A DNA stretch of 64,000 bases from Pseudoxanthomonas composti (GTDB taxonomy: Bacteria > Pseudomonadota > Gammaproteobacteria > Xanthomonadales > Xanthomonadaceae): assembly GCF_004122095.1 (NCBI RefSeq), contig NZ_SAWZ01000005.1, positions 1 through 64,000 of the forward strand. The letters are read 5' to 3'. The number at the start of each line of letters is the position of its first letter. Position 1 is the first letter of the stretch. Of the stretch, positions 29,502-38,594 are shown one piece after another. A program made the position numbers and the translations under genes. The notes under the pieces were generated by a model that ran no database searches, had not been told where the DNA came from, and saw nothing but the letters and a program-made list of their open reading frames with translations.

Positions 29502-29641
29502 ACGAACGAGTGGAGAGAAATGAGAGCGGGCACTAGGAACGAGAAACGAGGAACGAGGAACGAGTGGAAGCGGAGGACCGCGAGGACTTTGATCCGCCCA
29601 TTCTTTCAACTCGTTCCTCGTTCCTCGCCACTCGTTCCTGC
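29502..29641. repeat. ACGAGGAACGAG inverted-repeat element, copy 1
   Basis: The left half has direct repeats of AACGAG (GAACGAGTGGAGAG; GAACGAGAAACGAGGAACGA). The right half has the reverse complement (TCGTTCCTCGTTCCTCGCCA). Together they can form a long imperfect hairpin on either strand. The element fills the space from the trpA start to the trpB stop. A second copy is at 58897-58989. Confidence 0.85.
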
Positions 29642-29642
29642 T

Positions 29643-30878
29643 TCAAACAATCACGCCCTCGCGCGCCGCAATCGTATGCACGTCCTTGTCGCCGCGGCCG
29701 GAGAGGTTGCACAGCACCAGCGCATCCTTGGGCAGGTCGCGCGCCAGCTTGATGGCCTGGGCCACGGCGTGGCTGGACTCCAGCGCGGCCAGGATGCCCT
29801 CGCTGCGGGCCAGGGTGTGGAAGGCGGCCATCGCCTCCTCGTCGGTCACGCCCACGTATTGCGCGCGGCCGGCATCGGCCAGGAAGGCGTGCTCCGGGCC
29901 CACGCCCGGATAGTCCAGGCCGGCGGAGATGGAATGGGTTTCGGTGATCTGGCCGTCGTCGTCGCAGATGACGTAGGTGCGGTTGCCATGCAGCACGCCC
30001 GGCCGTCCGGCGGCGATCGAGGCGGCGTGACGGCCGCTGGAGATGCCATCGCCCGCCGCTTCGGCACCGACGATGGTCACGCCCGGGTCGTTGAGGAAGG
30101 CATGGAACAGGCCGATGGCATTGCTGCCGCCGCCGACGCAGGCGGTGATGGCATCTGGCAGGCGGCCGTAGTCCTCCAGCATCTGCGCGCGGGCCTCGCG
30201 GCCGACGATGGCATTGAAGTCGCGCACCATGCGCGGGTACGGGTCGGGACCGGCCACGGTGCCGATGATGTAGAAGGTGTCCTGGACGTTGGTCACCCAG
30301 TCGCGCATGGCCTCGTTCAACGCGTCCTTGAGCGTGGCCGAGCCGGAGGTGACCGGCACCACCGTGGCCCCCAGCAGCTTCATGCGGTAGACGTTGATCT
30401 TCTGCCGCTCGATGTCGGTGGCGCCCATGTACACCACGCACTCAAGACCCAGGCGCGCGGCCACTGTGGCGCTGGCCACGCCGTGCTGCCCGGCGCCGGT
30501 CTCGGCGATGATCCGCGGCTTGCCCATGCGGCTGGCCAGCAGCGCCTGGCCAATGGTGTTGTTGATCTTGTGCGCGCCGGTGTGGTTCAGGTCCTCGCGC
30601 TTGAGCAGGATCTGCGCGCCGCCGACCTCGCGGCTCAGGCGCTCGGCGTGATAGATCGGGCTGGGCCGGCCGACGTAGTGCTTGAGGTCCTTGTCGAAGG
30701 CGGCGATGAAGCCCGGATCGACCCGCGCGGCGTCGTAGGCGGCCGAGAGCTCCTGCAGCGGCGCGATCAGGGTTTCGGCCACGAAGCGGCCACCGTAGCG
30801 GCCGAAATGCCCGTTGGCATCCGGGTAGGCGGAAAAGTCCTGGATCTGCGGCTGTGCCATGGCGGGTACGTCTGTCAT
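29643..30878 (-). CDS. trpB: Tryptophan synthase beta chain
   Basis: TrpB joins indole and serine to make tryptophan using pyridoxal phosphate. The cofactor lysine is Lys104 in HTGAHKINN, and GGGSNAIG binds the phosphate. The start chosen is the ATG at 30876-30878 (411 residues), preceded by GCAGGT. The ATG at 30858-30860 (MAQPQIQDF) gives a more typical N-terminus but lacks a ribosome-binding site. The gene is divergent from a LysR regulator across 80 bp. Confidence 0.97.
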   Translation of the reverse strand: MTDVPAMAQPQIQDFSAYPDANGHFGRYGGRFVAETLIAPLQELSAAYDAARVDPGFIAAFDKDLKHYVGRPSPIYHAERLSREVGGAQILLKREDLNHTGAHKINNTIGQALLASRMGKPRIIAETGAGQHGVASATVAARLGLECVVYMGATDIERQKINVYRMKLLGATVVPVTSGSATLKDALNEAMRDWVTNVQDTFYIIGTVAGPDPYPRMVRDFNAIVGREARAQMLEDYGRLPDAITACVGGGSNAIGLFHAFLNDPGVTIVGAEAAGDGISSGRHAASIAAGRPGVLHGNRTYVICDDDGQITETHSISAGLDYPGVGPEHAFLADAGRAQYVGVTDEEAMAAFHTLARSEGILAALESSHAVAQAIKLARDLPKDALVLCNLSGRGDKDVHTIAAREGVIV

Positions 30879-30958
30879 CGAAGAAGACCTGCACTCTAGC
30901 GCACAGGTCCACACGCAAAAAGGCATAAAATCTGGCATGACACGTCAGGAAAACTCAC

Positions 30959-31867
30959 ATGTCCGCCTTGCCACCGCTGAATGCCCTGCGCGCCTTCGAG
31001 GCCGCCGCCCGCCTGCGCAGCGTCAGCCTGGCCGCGCAGGAGCTGCACGTGACCCATGGCGCGGTCAGTCGCCAAATCCAGGTCCTGGAGGAGCACCTGG
31101 GCCAGCCGATGTTCCGGCGTGTCGGCCGTGGCGTTGCACCCACGGCGGCCGGTGAGGCCTTGCAGCGCGCGGCCACGGAGGCCTTTGCCACCTTGCAGCG
31201 GGCGGTGGAGACCCTGCGCCGGCCGACGCGCAGCCCGGCGCTGGTGCTGGGCTGCCCGGGCAGCATCCTGGCGCGCTGGATGATCCCGCGCATGCAACGC
31301 CTGCAGCAGGAGCTGCCGGCGCTGACCCTGCACCTGCACGCGCATGAAGGTGAGTTCGACCCCGCCCTGCCCGGCCTGGACCTGGCTCTGCTGCTGGGCC
31401 GCCCGCCCTGGCCTGCCGGCTGGCAGGTGCACACGCTGGCCGCGGAACGGATCGGCCCGGTGCTAAGCCCCCAGCATCCGTCGGCCGACGCGTTGGCAGC
31501 GGACGCGGCCCAGGCGTTGCTGGACCATCCGCTGCTGCATACCGCCTCGCGCCCGCAGGCCTGGCCGGCGTGGGCGGCGGCGCAGGGCCTGGACCCGGGC
31601 CAGTTGCGCTACGGCACTGGCTTTGAGCATCTGTACTACCTGCTGGAGGCGGCCACCGCTGGCATCGGCATCGCCATCGCGCCCGAACCGCTGGTGCGCG
31701 ACGACCTGCGCTCGGGCCGCCTGATCGCGCCCTGGGGCTTCAACGAGACCGGCGGCAGCTGGGCGCTATGCCTGCCGCCCGGTGCCAGCGAAGATGCCCG
31801 CGTGCAGCGGCTGGCGAACTGGCTGGCGGTCGAGCTCGAGCGTGCGGGGCTGTCCCCGGAGCACTGA
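30959..31867 (+). CDS. LysR-family transcriptional regulator, TrpI-like position
   Basis: A 302-residue LysR-type regulator of the GcvA/TrpI branch. The winged helix-turn-helix is at about residues 18-60 (SLAAQELHVTHGAVSRQIQV). The effector-binding domain follows. An AGGA ribosome-binding site lies before the ATG. It is transcribed divergently from trpBA; in Pseudomonas, TrpI activates trpBA from just this arrangement in response to indoleglycerol phosphate. The role here is inferred from position. The 80-bp gap contains a CATAAAAT box on the plus strand, but I could not fix an operator. Confidence 0.88.
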   Translation: MSALPPLNALRAFEAAARLRSVSLAAQELHVTHGAVSRQIQVLEEHLGQPMFRRVGRGVAPTAAGEALQRAATEAFATLQRAVETLRRPTRSPALVLGCPGSILARWMIPRMQRLQQELPALTLHLHAHEGEFDPALPGLDLALLLGRPPWPAGWQVHTLAAERIGPVLSPQHPSADALAADAAQALLDHPLLHTASRPQAWPAWAAAQGLDPGQLRYGTGFEHLYYLLEAATAGIGIAIAPEPLVRDDLRSGRLIAPWGFNETGGSWALCLPPGASEDARVQRLANWLAVELERAGLSPEH

Positions 31868-32042
31868 GGTGACGCGTTCGAGGAGCGCTGGCGTGCGGGT
31901 CTGATGGTGCAAGTAGCGATGGCCGCCTGTGGTTGCGCCAGCGTACTCACAGGCTCAGCGCGGCGGTCTCGCGCGGATCGCACTTGCAGGGGCGCCGCAG
32001 TCGCGTGGATGAGAGCGAGAATCTGCGGTGATTGCACGCCTC

Positions 32043-32142
32043 TGGGAGCGGCTCTAGGTGGCCTCGGGCCATTAGCCGCGAAGAGGCTTTCCCGGGCATG
32101 CCCCTTCGCGGCTAAAGCCGCTTGTGTCTGGGCTCCCACAAG
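32043..32142. repeat. REP-like palindromic element, copy 2
   Basis: The sequence begins CTGGGAGCGGCTCTAGGTGG, contains ATTAGCCGCGAAG and its complement CTTCGCGGCTAA, and ends GGGCTCCCACAAG. It is the same family as 24083-24184 in the opposite orientation and should fold into a hairpin with CCCGGGCATGCCCC in the loop region. The rest of the 416-bp gap 31868-32283 has no gene I can support. Confidence 0.75.
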
Positions 32143-32250
32143 ATGCGCTTTTGCGCGCCTGCGGTAAGGACTGATGGTGGTTCGACGTTCGGCATGCGAA
32201 GAATAGGAGCGGCCTGAGCAGCTCCCGTCTTTTCCCATCTCGATGATCAG

Positions 32251-32275
32251 CGGCATGGCCAGGCCGGCCATGCCG
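32251..32275 (-). terminator. Candidate terminator of the S9 peptidase gene
   Basis: A perfect 10-bp stem (CGGCATGGCC/GGCCATGCCG) with a 5-base loop starts 8 bp downstream of the peptidase stop. It has no U-run, so it could also only stabilise the mRNA 3' end. Confidence 0.45.
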
Positions 32276-32283
32276 GGTCCGAC

Positions 32284-34263
32284 TTACTCGCCGGCGTCCT
32301 TGGCACCCTCGCCCAGCAGCTGCTGTTGCCAGAACATCACCGCGGTGCGGAAGTAGTAGTCGGCATTGTCCTTCTTGTGGAAGCCATGGCCTTCGTTGCC
32401 GGCCAGCAGGTGCCAGGCGCTGCCGCCCTGCCCGCGCACGGCTTCGATGATCTGGTCGGCCTCCGAGGCCGGCACACGCGGGTCGTTGGCGCCGGTGGCG
32501 ATCAGCAGCGGCACGCGGATCCGGTCCACGTGGTTCAACGGCGAGATCTTTTGCAGCTGTGCGCGCTGCTTGGGATCGCGTTCGTCGCCGTACTCGGGTC
32601 GACGCAAATCGCGGCGATAGGACTGGGTGTTTTCCAGGAAGGTGACGAAGTTGGAGATGCCCACGTAGCAGCTGGCGCCCTTGAGCTGCGCGCTGTAGTG
32701 CACGGCGCTGGCGTAGCACATGTAGCCGCCGTAGGAGACGCCGGTGACGCCGAAACGGGTGGCATCCAGCGCCGGGTCCTTAGCCAGCGAGGCGAGCATC
32801 GCGCCGATGTCCTTGACCGAGTCCTCGCGCTTGAACGGGCCGTTGTCCAGGCCGACGAAGCGCTTGCCGAAGCCATCCGAACCGCGCACGTTGGGAAAGA
32901 ACAGGGCGATGCCCAGCTCGTTGAGGTAGTAGTTCTGCGCGCCGAGGAAATCCGGGCGCGCCTGCCCTTCCGGACCGCCGTGGATATCCAGCAGCAGCGG
33001 ACGCTTGCCAGGGAAGCGCTTGGCATCGGGCCGGTACAGGAAGCCGGTGACCGGCTCGCCATCGAAGCTCTTGATGGTCACCAGTTCGGGCTCGACGTTG
33101 GCCGCGGTGTCCAGGCCGCCGGCTTCGCTCATCGTCCAGCGCGTGACCTTCAGCGTCTTGCTGTCGATGGAGAACACATCGCCGGGCACCTTGGCCGAGG
33201 ACATGCTCAGGGCGATATCGCCCCAGGGCGCGATGGACAGGGTGTGGCCGAAGGACCACGGGATCACCCCGCCCGGCAGTCCATCGACCTTGCGCACCTG
33301 GCCGCTGGCGACATCGAGCAGCCGCAGCCTGGCCACGCCGGCCTCATTGATCGCGTAGGCCACGAAGCTACCGTCCGGCGCCATCGCGTAGTCGCTGACA
33401 TCCCACTTCGGCTCGGGCGAAATCGCCTTAAAGCCGCCCTTGGCGTCCAGCACGCCGAGGCGCTTGAAGTCCGACCCCGCATCGGAGAGCAGCCACACCC
33501 GGCCGTCGGCGCCGTAGTGCGGGGCCTCATAGGAGACATGCTGGGTGTTGCGGTTGAGCTGGGTCAGCGCGCCGCTGGCCAGGTCCACTTCGTACACATC
33601 GGCATGGGTGATGGACTGCCGGTTGACCACCAGCGCCTTGGCCCCATCGGCGGAAAAATCGGCGAAATTCCAGCCGCCGCCCTTGACCTGCGCGACCAGG
33701 CGATCGCTGGACGGGTCGCGCGGGTCAATCACGTACAGATCGCCATCGGCGCCGTTGCGGCGCGTGGACATGTAGCCGATCAGACGACCGTCGCGGCTCC
33801 AGCTGCCGAACCAGTTGCGGCTCTTGCCATCGGTCAGCAGGGTCAGCTTGCCCTGGTCCAGGCGGAACAGCTGGTAGAACTCGCCACCGCCGATGTCCTT
33901 CTGCACCACCAGCGCATCACCGCGGGTGGGTGCCAGCGTGCCGAACAGGACCGGCTCGCTGTCGAAACTGACCTGGGTGCGCGCCGCGCCCGGGGTGGCC
34001 ACGGCATGCAACTGGTCGGACTCGCCGAAGCGCGTGCGCACCAGCATCGAGCGGTCCTTGACGTTCCAGTCCAGGAAGGTGGCGCTACGCGCCTGCAGGT
34101 ACGGCGCGGTGGCATCGGCCAGCGCCCGGCTCACCGGCGGCGCGCCATCGACGGTCATCGCAGCAGGCTTGGCCACGGTGTCGGCCACCTCGGCAGCCAT
34201 CGCCGTGCCGGCGCACAGCAGGCCCAGGCTCAGGGCGAGCACATGGCGGGAAAGCAGGGTCAT
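32284..34263 (-). CDS. S9-family (prolyl oligopeptidase type) peptidase, exported
   Basis: A 659-residue alpha/beta-hydrolase peptidase with a signal peptide (MTLLSRHVLALSLGLL, cleavage near AMA at residue 23), so it works in the periplasm or outside. An N-terminal beta-propeller of WD/TolB-like repeats (about 60-400) precedes the catalytic domain. The nucleophile is Ser510 in GVSYGGYM; Asp in GANDPRVP and His in NEGHGFHKK complete the triad. The ATG at 34261-34263 is the start. It lies 61 bp downstream of a TonB-dependent receptor, separated by a terminator-like hairpin. Peptide uptake with periplasmic cleavage is the likely joint role. Confidence 0.92.
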   Translation of the reverse strand: MTLLSRHVLALSLGLLCAGTAMAAEVADTVAKPAAMTVDGAPPVSRALADATAPYLQARSATFLDWNVKDRSMLVRTRFGESDQLHAVATPGAARTQVSFDSEPVLFGTLAPTRGDALVVQKDIGGGEFYQLFRLDQGKLTLLTDGKSRNWFGSWSRDGRLIGYMSTRRNGADGDLYVIDPRDPSSDRLVAQVKGGGWNFADFSADGAKALVVNRQSITHADVYEVDLASGALTQLNRNTQHVSYEAPHYGADGRVWLLSDAGSDFKRLGVLDAKGGFKAISPEPKWDVSDYAMAPDGSFVAYAINEAGVARLRLLDVASGQVRKVDGLPGGVIPWSFGHTLSIAPWGDIALSMSSAKVPGDVFSIDSKTLKVTRWTMSEAGGLDTAANVEPELVTIKSFDGEPVTGFLYRPDAKRFPGKRPLLLDIHGGPEGQARPDFLGAQNYYLNELGIALFFPNVRGSDGFGKRFVGLDNGPFKREDSVKDIGAMLASLAKDPALDATRFGVTGVSYGGYMCYASAVHYSAQLKGASCYVGISNFVTFLENTQSYRRDLRRPEYGDERDPKQRAQLQKISPLNHVDRIRVPLLIATGANDPRVPASEADQIIEAVRGQGGSAWHLLAGNEGHGFHKKDNADYYFRTAVMFWQQQLLGEGAKDAGE

Positions 34264-34282
34264 GCGGAACTCTCCATCAATG

Positions 34283-34316
34283 AAAACACCGATGGCGCCC
34301 GTGGGCACCATCGGTG
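34283..34316 (-). terminator. Terminator or attenuator between receptor and peptidase genes
   Basis: A 13-bp stem with one G-U pair (CACCGATGGTGCC/GGCGCCATCGGTG on the minus strand, 4-base loop) is followed by TTTTCATT. It lies between the receptor stop (34325) and the peptidase start (34263), so it should reduce peptidase transcription relative to the receptor. Confidence 0.75.
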
Positions 34317-34324
34317 GGACTGGC

Positions 34325-37057
34325 TCAGAAGTCGATGCGGGCACCGACGGTGTAGTAGCGACCGACCACGTCGTAGTACGGCGAGAAGATCGAGCCCGGC
34401 GGCGGATCCTTGTCGGTGAGGTTGTTGACGTTGGCGTACAGCTGCAGGCTGGGGCCGTTGCCGGTGGGCACGTTGAAGGTCAGGCCCAGGTCGTAGTACA
34501 GGTAGCTGGGGATGGCGTTGTTGGTGATGTTGATGGTGCGGTTGTAGACGCCCGGGGAGATGTAGCGCGCGCGCAGGTTCGCGCCCCAGTTGGCGTTCTG
34601 GTAGGCCAGCGAGGCGTTGGCGCGCCAGCGCGGCGTGCCCAGGCCGAAGGAGTAGCCCTGCGAGGTCACGTACTCGATCTCGCTGACGCCGTCGTTGGTG
34701 GTCAGGCTGTGCACCCAGGTCCCCAGCAGGCGCATGCGCAGCACGCCCGGCAGGTCGCTGACGCGGCTGAGCGGCAGCGCGTAGGCGACTTCGGCATCGA
34801 TGCCGTCGCTCTCGTAGCGCGAGAGGTTGACGTAGGTGGAGACGATGCGGCTGAGGTTGCCATCGGCATCGCGCTCGATGCGGCCGCACATGGCCTGGTT
34901 GCCGTTGTAGCAGCGGGTCAGGATGTCCTGGGCGGCCACAGTGGTGATGACGTTGTCGATGGCGATGTCGAAATAGTCCAGCGACAGGTCCAGCCCTTCC
35001 ACCGACTGCGGCGCCCAGGAGAAGCCGTAGGTGGTGGTGTAGGCCGTCTCAGGCGTCACCGTCGGGTTGCCGCCGCCGTTGGTCAGCACGTAGATGCTGC
35101 GGTTGGTGAAGGGGTCGTTGACCGTGTTGTAGCCAGTGGTCGTGGTGGTGTACAGCTCGGTCAGGTTGGCCGAACGGATGTCGCGCGAGCGGTTGAAACG
35201 TGCGCGCAAGCCTGGGAAGAACTCGTTGGTGAAGCCGATCTTCCACGACCAGATATCGCCGGTGGTGCTGTAGTCGGACACGCGCGCGGCGGCGTTGACC
35301 GCCAGGTCGTTGAACACCGGCTTGTCCTTCAGCACCGGCACCAGCACCTCGCCGAAGGCCTCCTTGACGGTGAAGCTGCCCGCCATGGGCGAGAAGCTGA
35401 AGGAGCTGAAGGCACCGGCGGCATCCAGATCCCCCACGGTGCGGCGGATGCCCTCGCGTCGTGCCTCCAGGCCCACGGCCACCGACACCGCGCCGGCAGG
35501 CAGTTCGAAGGGTTCGCCGCGCAGGCTGGCGCCGCCCACGTCCAGCCTGGTCCGCGCATGCGAGCTGGGCGTGCCGGTGACGTAGTCGATGGCCTCCTGC
35601 GACGGTGCGCCCAGGCCGAACAGGTCGATCGGCACGCAGTTGCTGGACGGATCGGTCAGGGTGATGCGGCACACCGGCTGGCCGCTGGTGGGGCTGATCA
35701 CCGAGTCCACCGCGTTGGCGTATTCCTTGCTCAGCAGGAAGCCAGGCGTGCGGAAGTCTTCCTCGAACTCGCCGTGGCTGTAGTACGCGCCCCAGCGCCA
35801 GTTGTCGCCGAAGCTGCCATCCAGGGCCAGCGTGCCCTGGGTGGTCTTGCGCTGGAAGTCGATGTGGGAATAGGACAGATCGCTGTTGAAGCGGCCCATG
35901 CGGAAGCTGGTCTGGCCGGCGGCGACCATCGCCGCGCGCGCCTGCGGGTCCAGATAGGCGTTGTCGATGCCGATGGTCAGATTGCCGCGGTTGTGGTCGC
36001 CGAACCAGATGTAGTCGTTCCACATCTTGGAGTGGCGCACTTCTGCAGTGAGCTTGAGCGTGTCGCTGAAATCCCAGGTGGCGCGGCCCAGCGCGGCGTA
36101 GCGCTTCTGCGGCGTCATCAGCGGACTGAGATCGTCGCTGGAGCGCGCCTCATCGCCGATGGCGGTGGTGCCCACGACGCGGTCGAAGGCGACATCGCGC
36201 AGAGTGCCGTCCGGGTTGAAGCCCTTGCCGGCCAGCACCCCGGTGGTGACGATGCCGCCGTAGACCAGGTTGGACGCGCCCACGTTGGCGGCGGTGGTCA
36301 CCGTACCGTCGCCGTTGGCGAACGTGGCCCAGCGACCGGCGTTGTCGCGTGCCACGCGCGGGATGATGCCGTCGCTGTGGAAGTAATCCAGGCCCAGCAC
36401 GGCGTGGCCGCTGCCGCCGAAGTCGCCACCGAAGGCGGCTTCGAAGCGATGCTCGTCGTTGTCCGAGCGCGAGGACTGGCCGGCATGCACATCGAAGCGC
36501 GCGCCGGTGAACTCCTCATCGATGGCGATGTTGACCACGCCACCCACCGCGCCCGAGCCCCAGGCCGCCGATGCGCCGCCGGTGACGACATCGACGTTCT
36601 TCACCAGGATCGAGGGGATGGTGTTGAGGTCGTTCTCGCTGGAGAAGCGACGGCCGTCGATCAGCACCAGGGTGCGGCTGATGCCCAGTCCGCGCAGGTC
36701 CACCGGCGCGCTGCCCGAGCCGGTGTTGGTGCTGGTGGTCTGCGGCGACTGGGTGGCGCGGAACTGCGGCAGGTCGTTCAAGGCGGCGGCCACGTTGGGA
36801 CGCGAGGCGATGCTCAGTTCCTCGTTGCTGATCTGCATGGTCGGCGTCGGCGCCTGGAAGCCCGGCCGGTCGATGCGCGAGGCCGAGACCTTGACCGTGT
36901 CGGTGGTGACGACCTTGTCCTTGGCCTCGTCGGCCGTCGACGCCTCCTGCTGTGCGGTCTGCGCCAGCGCCGAGGCGCAGCAGAGGCTGAGGAGACTGGG
37001 AATCAGACCACGCGCGATCTTGGACCGGGCGAAGCCATGTCGGGAAGCGAACGACAT
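34325..37057 (-). CDS. TonB-dependent outer-membrane receptor
   Basis: A 910-residue beta-barrel transporter. The signal peptide ends near residue 32 (CASALAQ). A TonB-box-like DTVKVSA is at about residues 53-59. The plug domain (about 70-200) has DLRGLGISRTLVLIDGRRF and the barrel ends with an aromatic C-terminus (YYTVGARIDF). It lacks the N-terminal sigma-regulator-interaction domain, so it is not of the FecA-signalling type. Such receptors in Xanthomonadaceae take up siderophores, sugars or peptides. The S9 peptidase downstream favours peptides, by inference. A LuxR-type regulator is divergent. The ribosome-binding site is poor. Confidence 0.93.
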   Translation of the reverse strand: MSFASRHGFARSKIARGLIPSLLSLCCASALAQTAQQEASTADEAKDKVVTTDTVKVSASRIDRPGFQAPTPTMQISNEELSIASRPNVAAALNDLPQFRATQSPQTTSTNTGSGSAPVDLRGLGISRTLVLIDGRRFSSENDLNTIPSILVKNVDVVTGGASAAWGSGAVGGVVNIAIDEEFTGARFDVHAGQSSRSDNDEHRFEAAFGGDFGGSGHAVLGLDYFHSDGIIPRVARDNAGRWATFANGDGTVTTAANVGASNLVYGGIVTTGVLAGKGFNPDGTLRDVAFDRVVGTTAIGDEARSSDDLSPLMTPQKRYAALGRATWDFSDTLKLTAEVRHSKMWNDYIWFGDHNRGNLTIGIDNAYLDPQARAAMVAAGQTSFRMGRFNSDLSYSHIDFQRKTTQGTLALDGSFGDNWRWGAYYSHGEFEEDFRTPGFLLSKEYANAVDSVISPTSGQPVCRITLTDPSSNCVPIDLFGLGAPSQEAIDYVTGTPSSHARTRLDVGGASLRGEPFELPAGAVSVAVGLEARREGIRRTVGDLDAAGAFSSFSFSPMAGSFTVKEAFGEVLVPVLKDKPVFNDLAVNAAARVSDYSTTGDIWSWKIGFTNEFFPGLRARFNRSRDIRSANLTELYTTTTTGYNTVNDPFTNRSIYVLTNGGGNPTVTPETAYTTTYGFSWAPQSVEGLDLSLDYFDIAIDNVITTVAAQDILTRCYNGNQAMCGRIERDADGNLSRIVSTYVNLSRYESDGIDAEVAYALPLSRVSDLPGVLRMRLLGTWVHSLTTNDGVSEIEYVTSQGYSFGLGTPRWRANASLAYQNANWGANLRARYISPGVYNRTINITNNAIPSYLYYDLGLTFNVPTGNGPSLQLYANVNNLTDKDPPPGSIFSPYYDVVGRYYTVGARIDF

Positions 37058-37183
37058 GCGGGGGAGGACCTATGGGGAAGTGAGAGCGGAAATCCTTGCA
37101 GAGCCGCCGGTGCCGGACATCGGTGAAAACCCCGAAATCCCCACCCCTACCCGTCGCGACGACATCCTCGAAAAACCTGGGAT

Positions 37184-37195
37184 TAAAACGTTTCA
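37184..37195. promoter_or_regulatory. Palindrome TAAAACGTTTCA upstream of the receptor
   Basis: A 12-bp near-palindrome (10 of 12 positions symmetrical) with central CG lies in the 289-bp intergenic region between the receptor and the LuxR-type gene. LacI-type operators have a central CG and similar arms. No LacI gene is in the window, so the binding factor is unknown. Confidence 0.35.
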
Positions 37196-37225
37196 AAGGA
37201 GACGAAAATCCGTCCGCGCCCGCAC

Positions 37226-37261
37226 TTGTCCCGGCCCCTGCCCAGGTGATAAAAAATCACC
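37226..37261 (+). promoter_or_regulatory. Probable promoter and palindromic operator of the LuxR-type gene
   Basis: TTGTCC (37226-37231) and GATAAA (37248-37253), spaced by 16 bases, form a possible promoter reading into the LuxR-type gene. The -10 box lies inside a perfect palindrome GGTGAT-AAAAA-ATCACC (37245-37261). A regulator bound there would block the promoter, so autoregulation is plausible but unproven. Confidence 0.4.
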
Positions 37262-37346
37262 ACACGTCCGAGCCACGGCGTGCTGCAGGGGAGAAGGGAA
37301 GCAGATCAGCACACGCCGCCCTGGCCACATCATCCGGGGAATCGCC

Positions 37347-38462
37347 ATGCTGTTGTGCCTTGATCGACTCGAACCGAACTGCGCGGTCGAATTGCCGCTG
37401 CATCCTTCGCGCAATGCCTTGCTGGCGGCGCTGGACATCGACCGGCTCTGGCAGGCCTGCGTGGACTTCATCAAGGCTGTGCTGCCCTGCCATTCGTGCA
37501 GCCTGATGTACGACATCGAGGGCTTGCGACCGCAGCGTGGATACCACCATCAAGCAGATCCCCACCTGCAGGTATCGCTGCCGGTGACCAGCCTGGAGGT
37601 GGCCGCGCCCTTCCTGCACGAACACCCGCGCATCCGCTGCTACACGTTTTCGCAGATCGCCCAGCACGATGCCCAGGCGCAGGCGCGTCTGCAGGCGCAG
37701 CACCCCGCGCCGGGCTGGCACGAGTTCATCCACCTGGCCTTCTGGGAGGGCGACGCGCTCGAGGCGGTGCTCAGCCTGCGCCTACCCGATACACACACGC
37801 ATCTCGGCGCCGCCGAACAAAGCCGCTTGACCGAGCTGTACATCCTGCTGGAAGCCGGCCTGCAACGGATCGGCGCCCTGTCACGCCTGCGCGCGCGCCA
37901 GCAGGCGTGCGAAGCGCTGCTGGAACACCTGCCCGACACGGCCCTGGTGGTGGACGCGCATGCGCGACCGCTGCAGATGACGCGCAAGGCGCGTGCGTTC
38001 TGCACCGCTGGCGAGGGCACGGCAGCCGCCAACGCGCGGCTGTCGCCGGCCTTGGAGCGAGGACTTGCGCAGTGGATCGCCCAGACGCAGTCGCGGCATC
38101 GACCGCAGGTGCCGCAGGAGTTGACCGTGCTCGACCCGGTGCACGGCCGCCTGCGCCTGCGCATCACCCCGCGCCCGGTCTCTACATCGCCGCCTGCCTT
38201 CCTGGTGGCGGTGCTCGAGGCCGCCGAGGCTCCCGTGGCCGCGCTGCCCGCCGCGCCCTACGCGCAGCGACAGGCACTGGCCCTGCAGCGGCTTTCGCCC
38301 AGCGAACGTCGCGTGGCCATGCTGGTGGCCCAGGGCATGCGCAATGCGGAGATCGCAAGGCGCCTGTGCCGCTCGCACAAGACCATCGAGTCCCAGCTCA
38401 GCGCGGTGTTTCGCAAGCTGGATCTGGCCAACCGTTCGCAGCTGGTGCGGATGATGGTCTGA
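37347..38462 (+). CDS. LuxR-type (GerE domain) transcriptional regulator
   Basis: A 371-residue protein with a C-terminal LuxR helix-turn-helix (about 305-365): LSPSERRVAMLVAQGMRNAE and CRSHKTIESQLSAVFRKLDL are typical. The N-terminal 280 residues look like a sensory region of the PAS/GAF kind, with no acyl-homoserine-lactone domain I can recognise. The ATG at 37347 is preceded by GGGGA. It is divergent from the TonB-dependent receptor, which it may control. The ligand is unknown. Confidence 0.85.
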   Translation: MLLCLDRLEPNCAVELPLHPSRNALLAALDIDRLWQACVDFIKAVLPCHSCSLMYDIEGLRPQRGYHHQADPHLQVSLPVTSLEVAAPFLHEHPRIRCYTFSQIAQHDAQAQARLQAQHPAPGWHEFIHLAFWEGDALEAVLSLRLPDTHTHLGAAEQSRLTELYILLEAGLQRIGALSRLRARQQACEALLEHLPDTALVVDAHARPLQMTRKARAFCTAGEGTAAANARLSPALERGLAQWIAQTQSRHRPQVPQELTVLDPVHGRLRLRITPRPVSTSPPAFLVAVLEAAEAPVAALPAAPYAQRQALALQRLSPSERRVAMLVAQGMRNAEIARRLCRSHKTIESQLSAVFRKLDLANRSQLVRMMV

Positions 38463-38594
38463 GCCGCTGCGGCGCTGCCCGGCGTTGGCGGAAAGCAGCC
38501 CCGGTCCCAGGCCTGCGACGGCGGTGCGCTCGCCTTGGCCCACCGAAAGCCCAAGCCCGGCGATGCAAGGATCGGCGGCGCGCGGAACAGGCCT

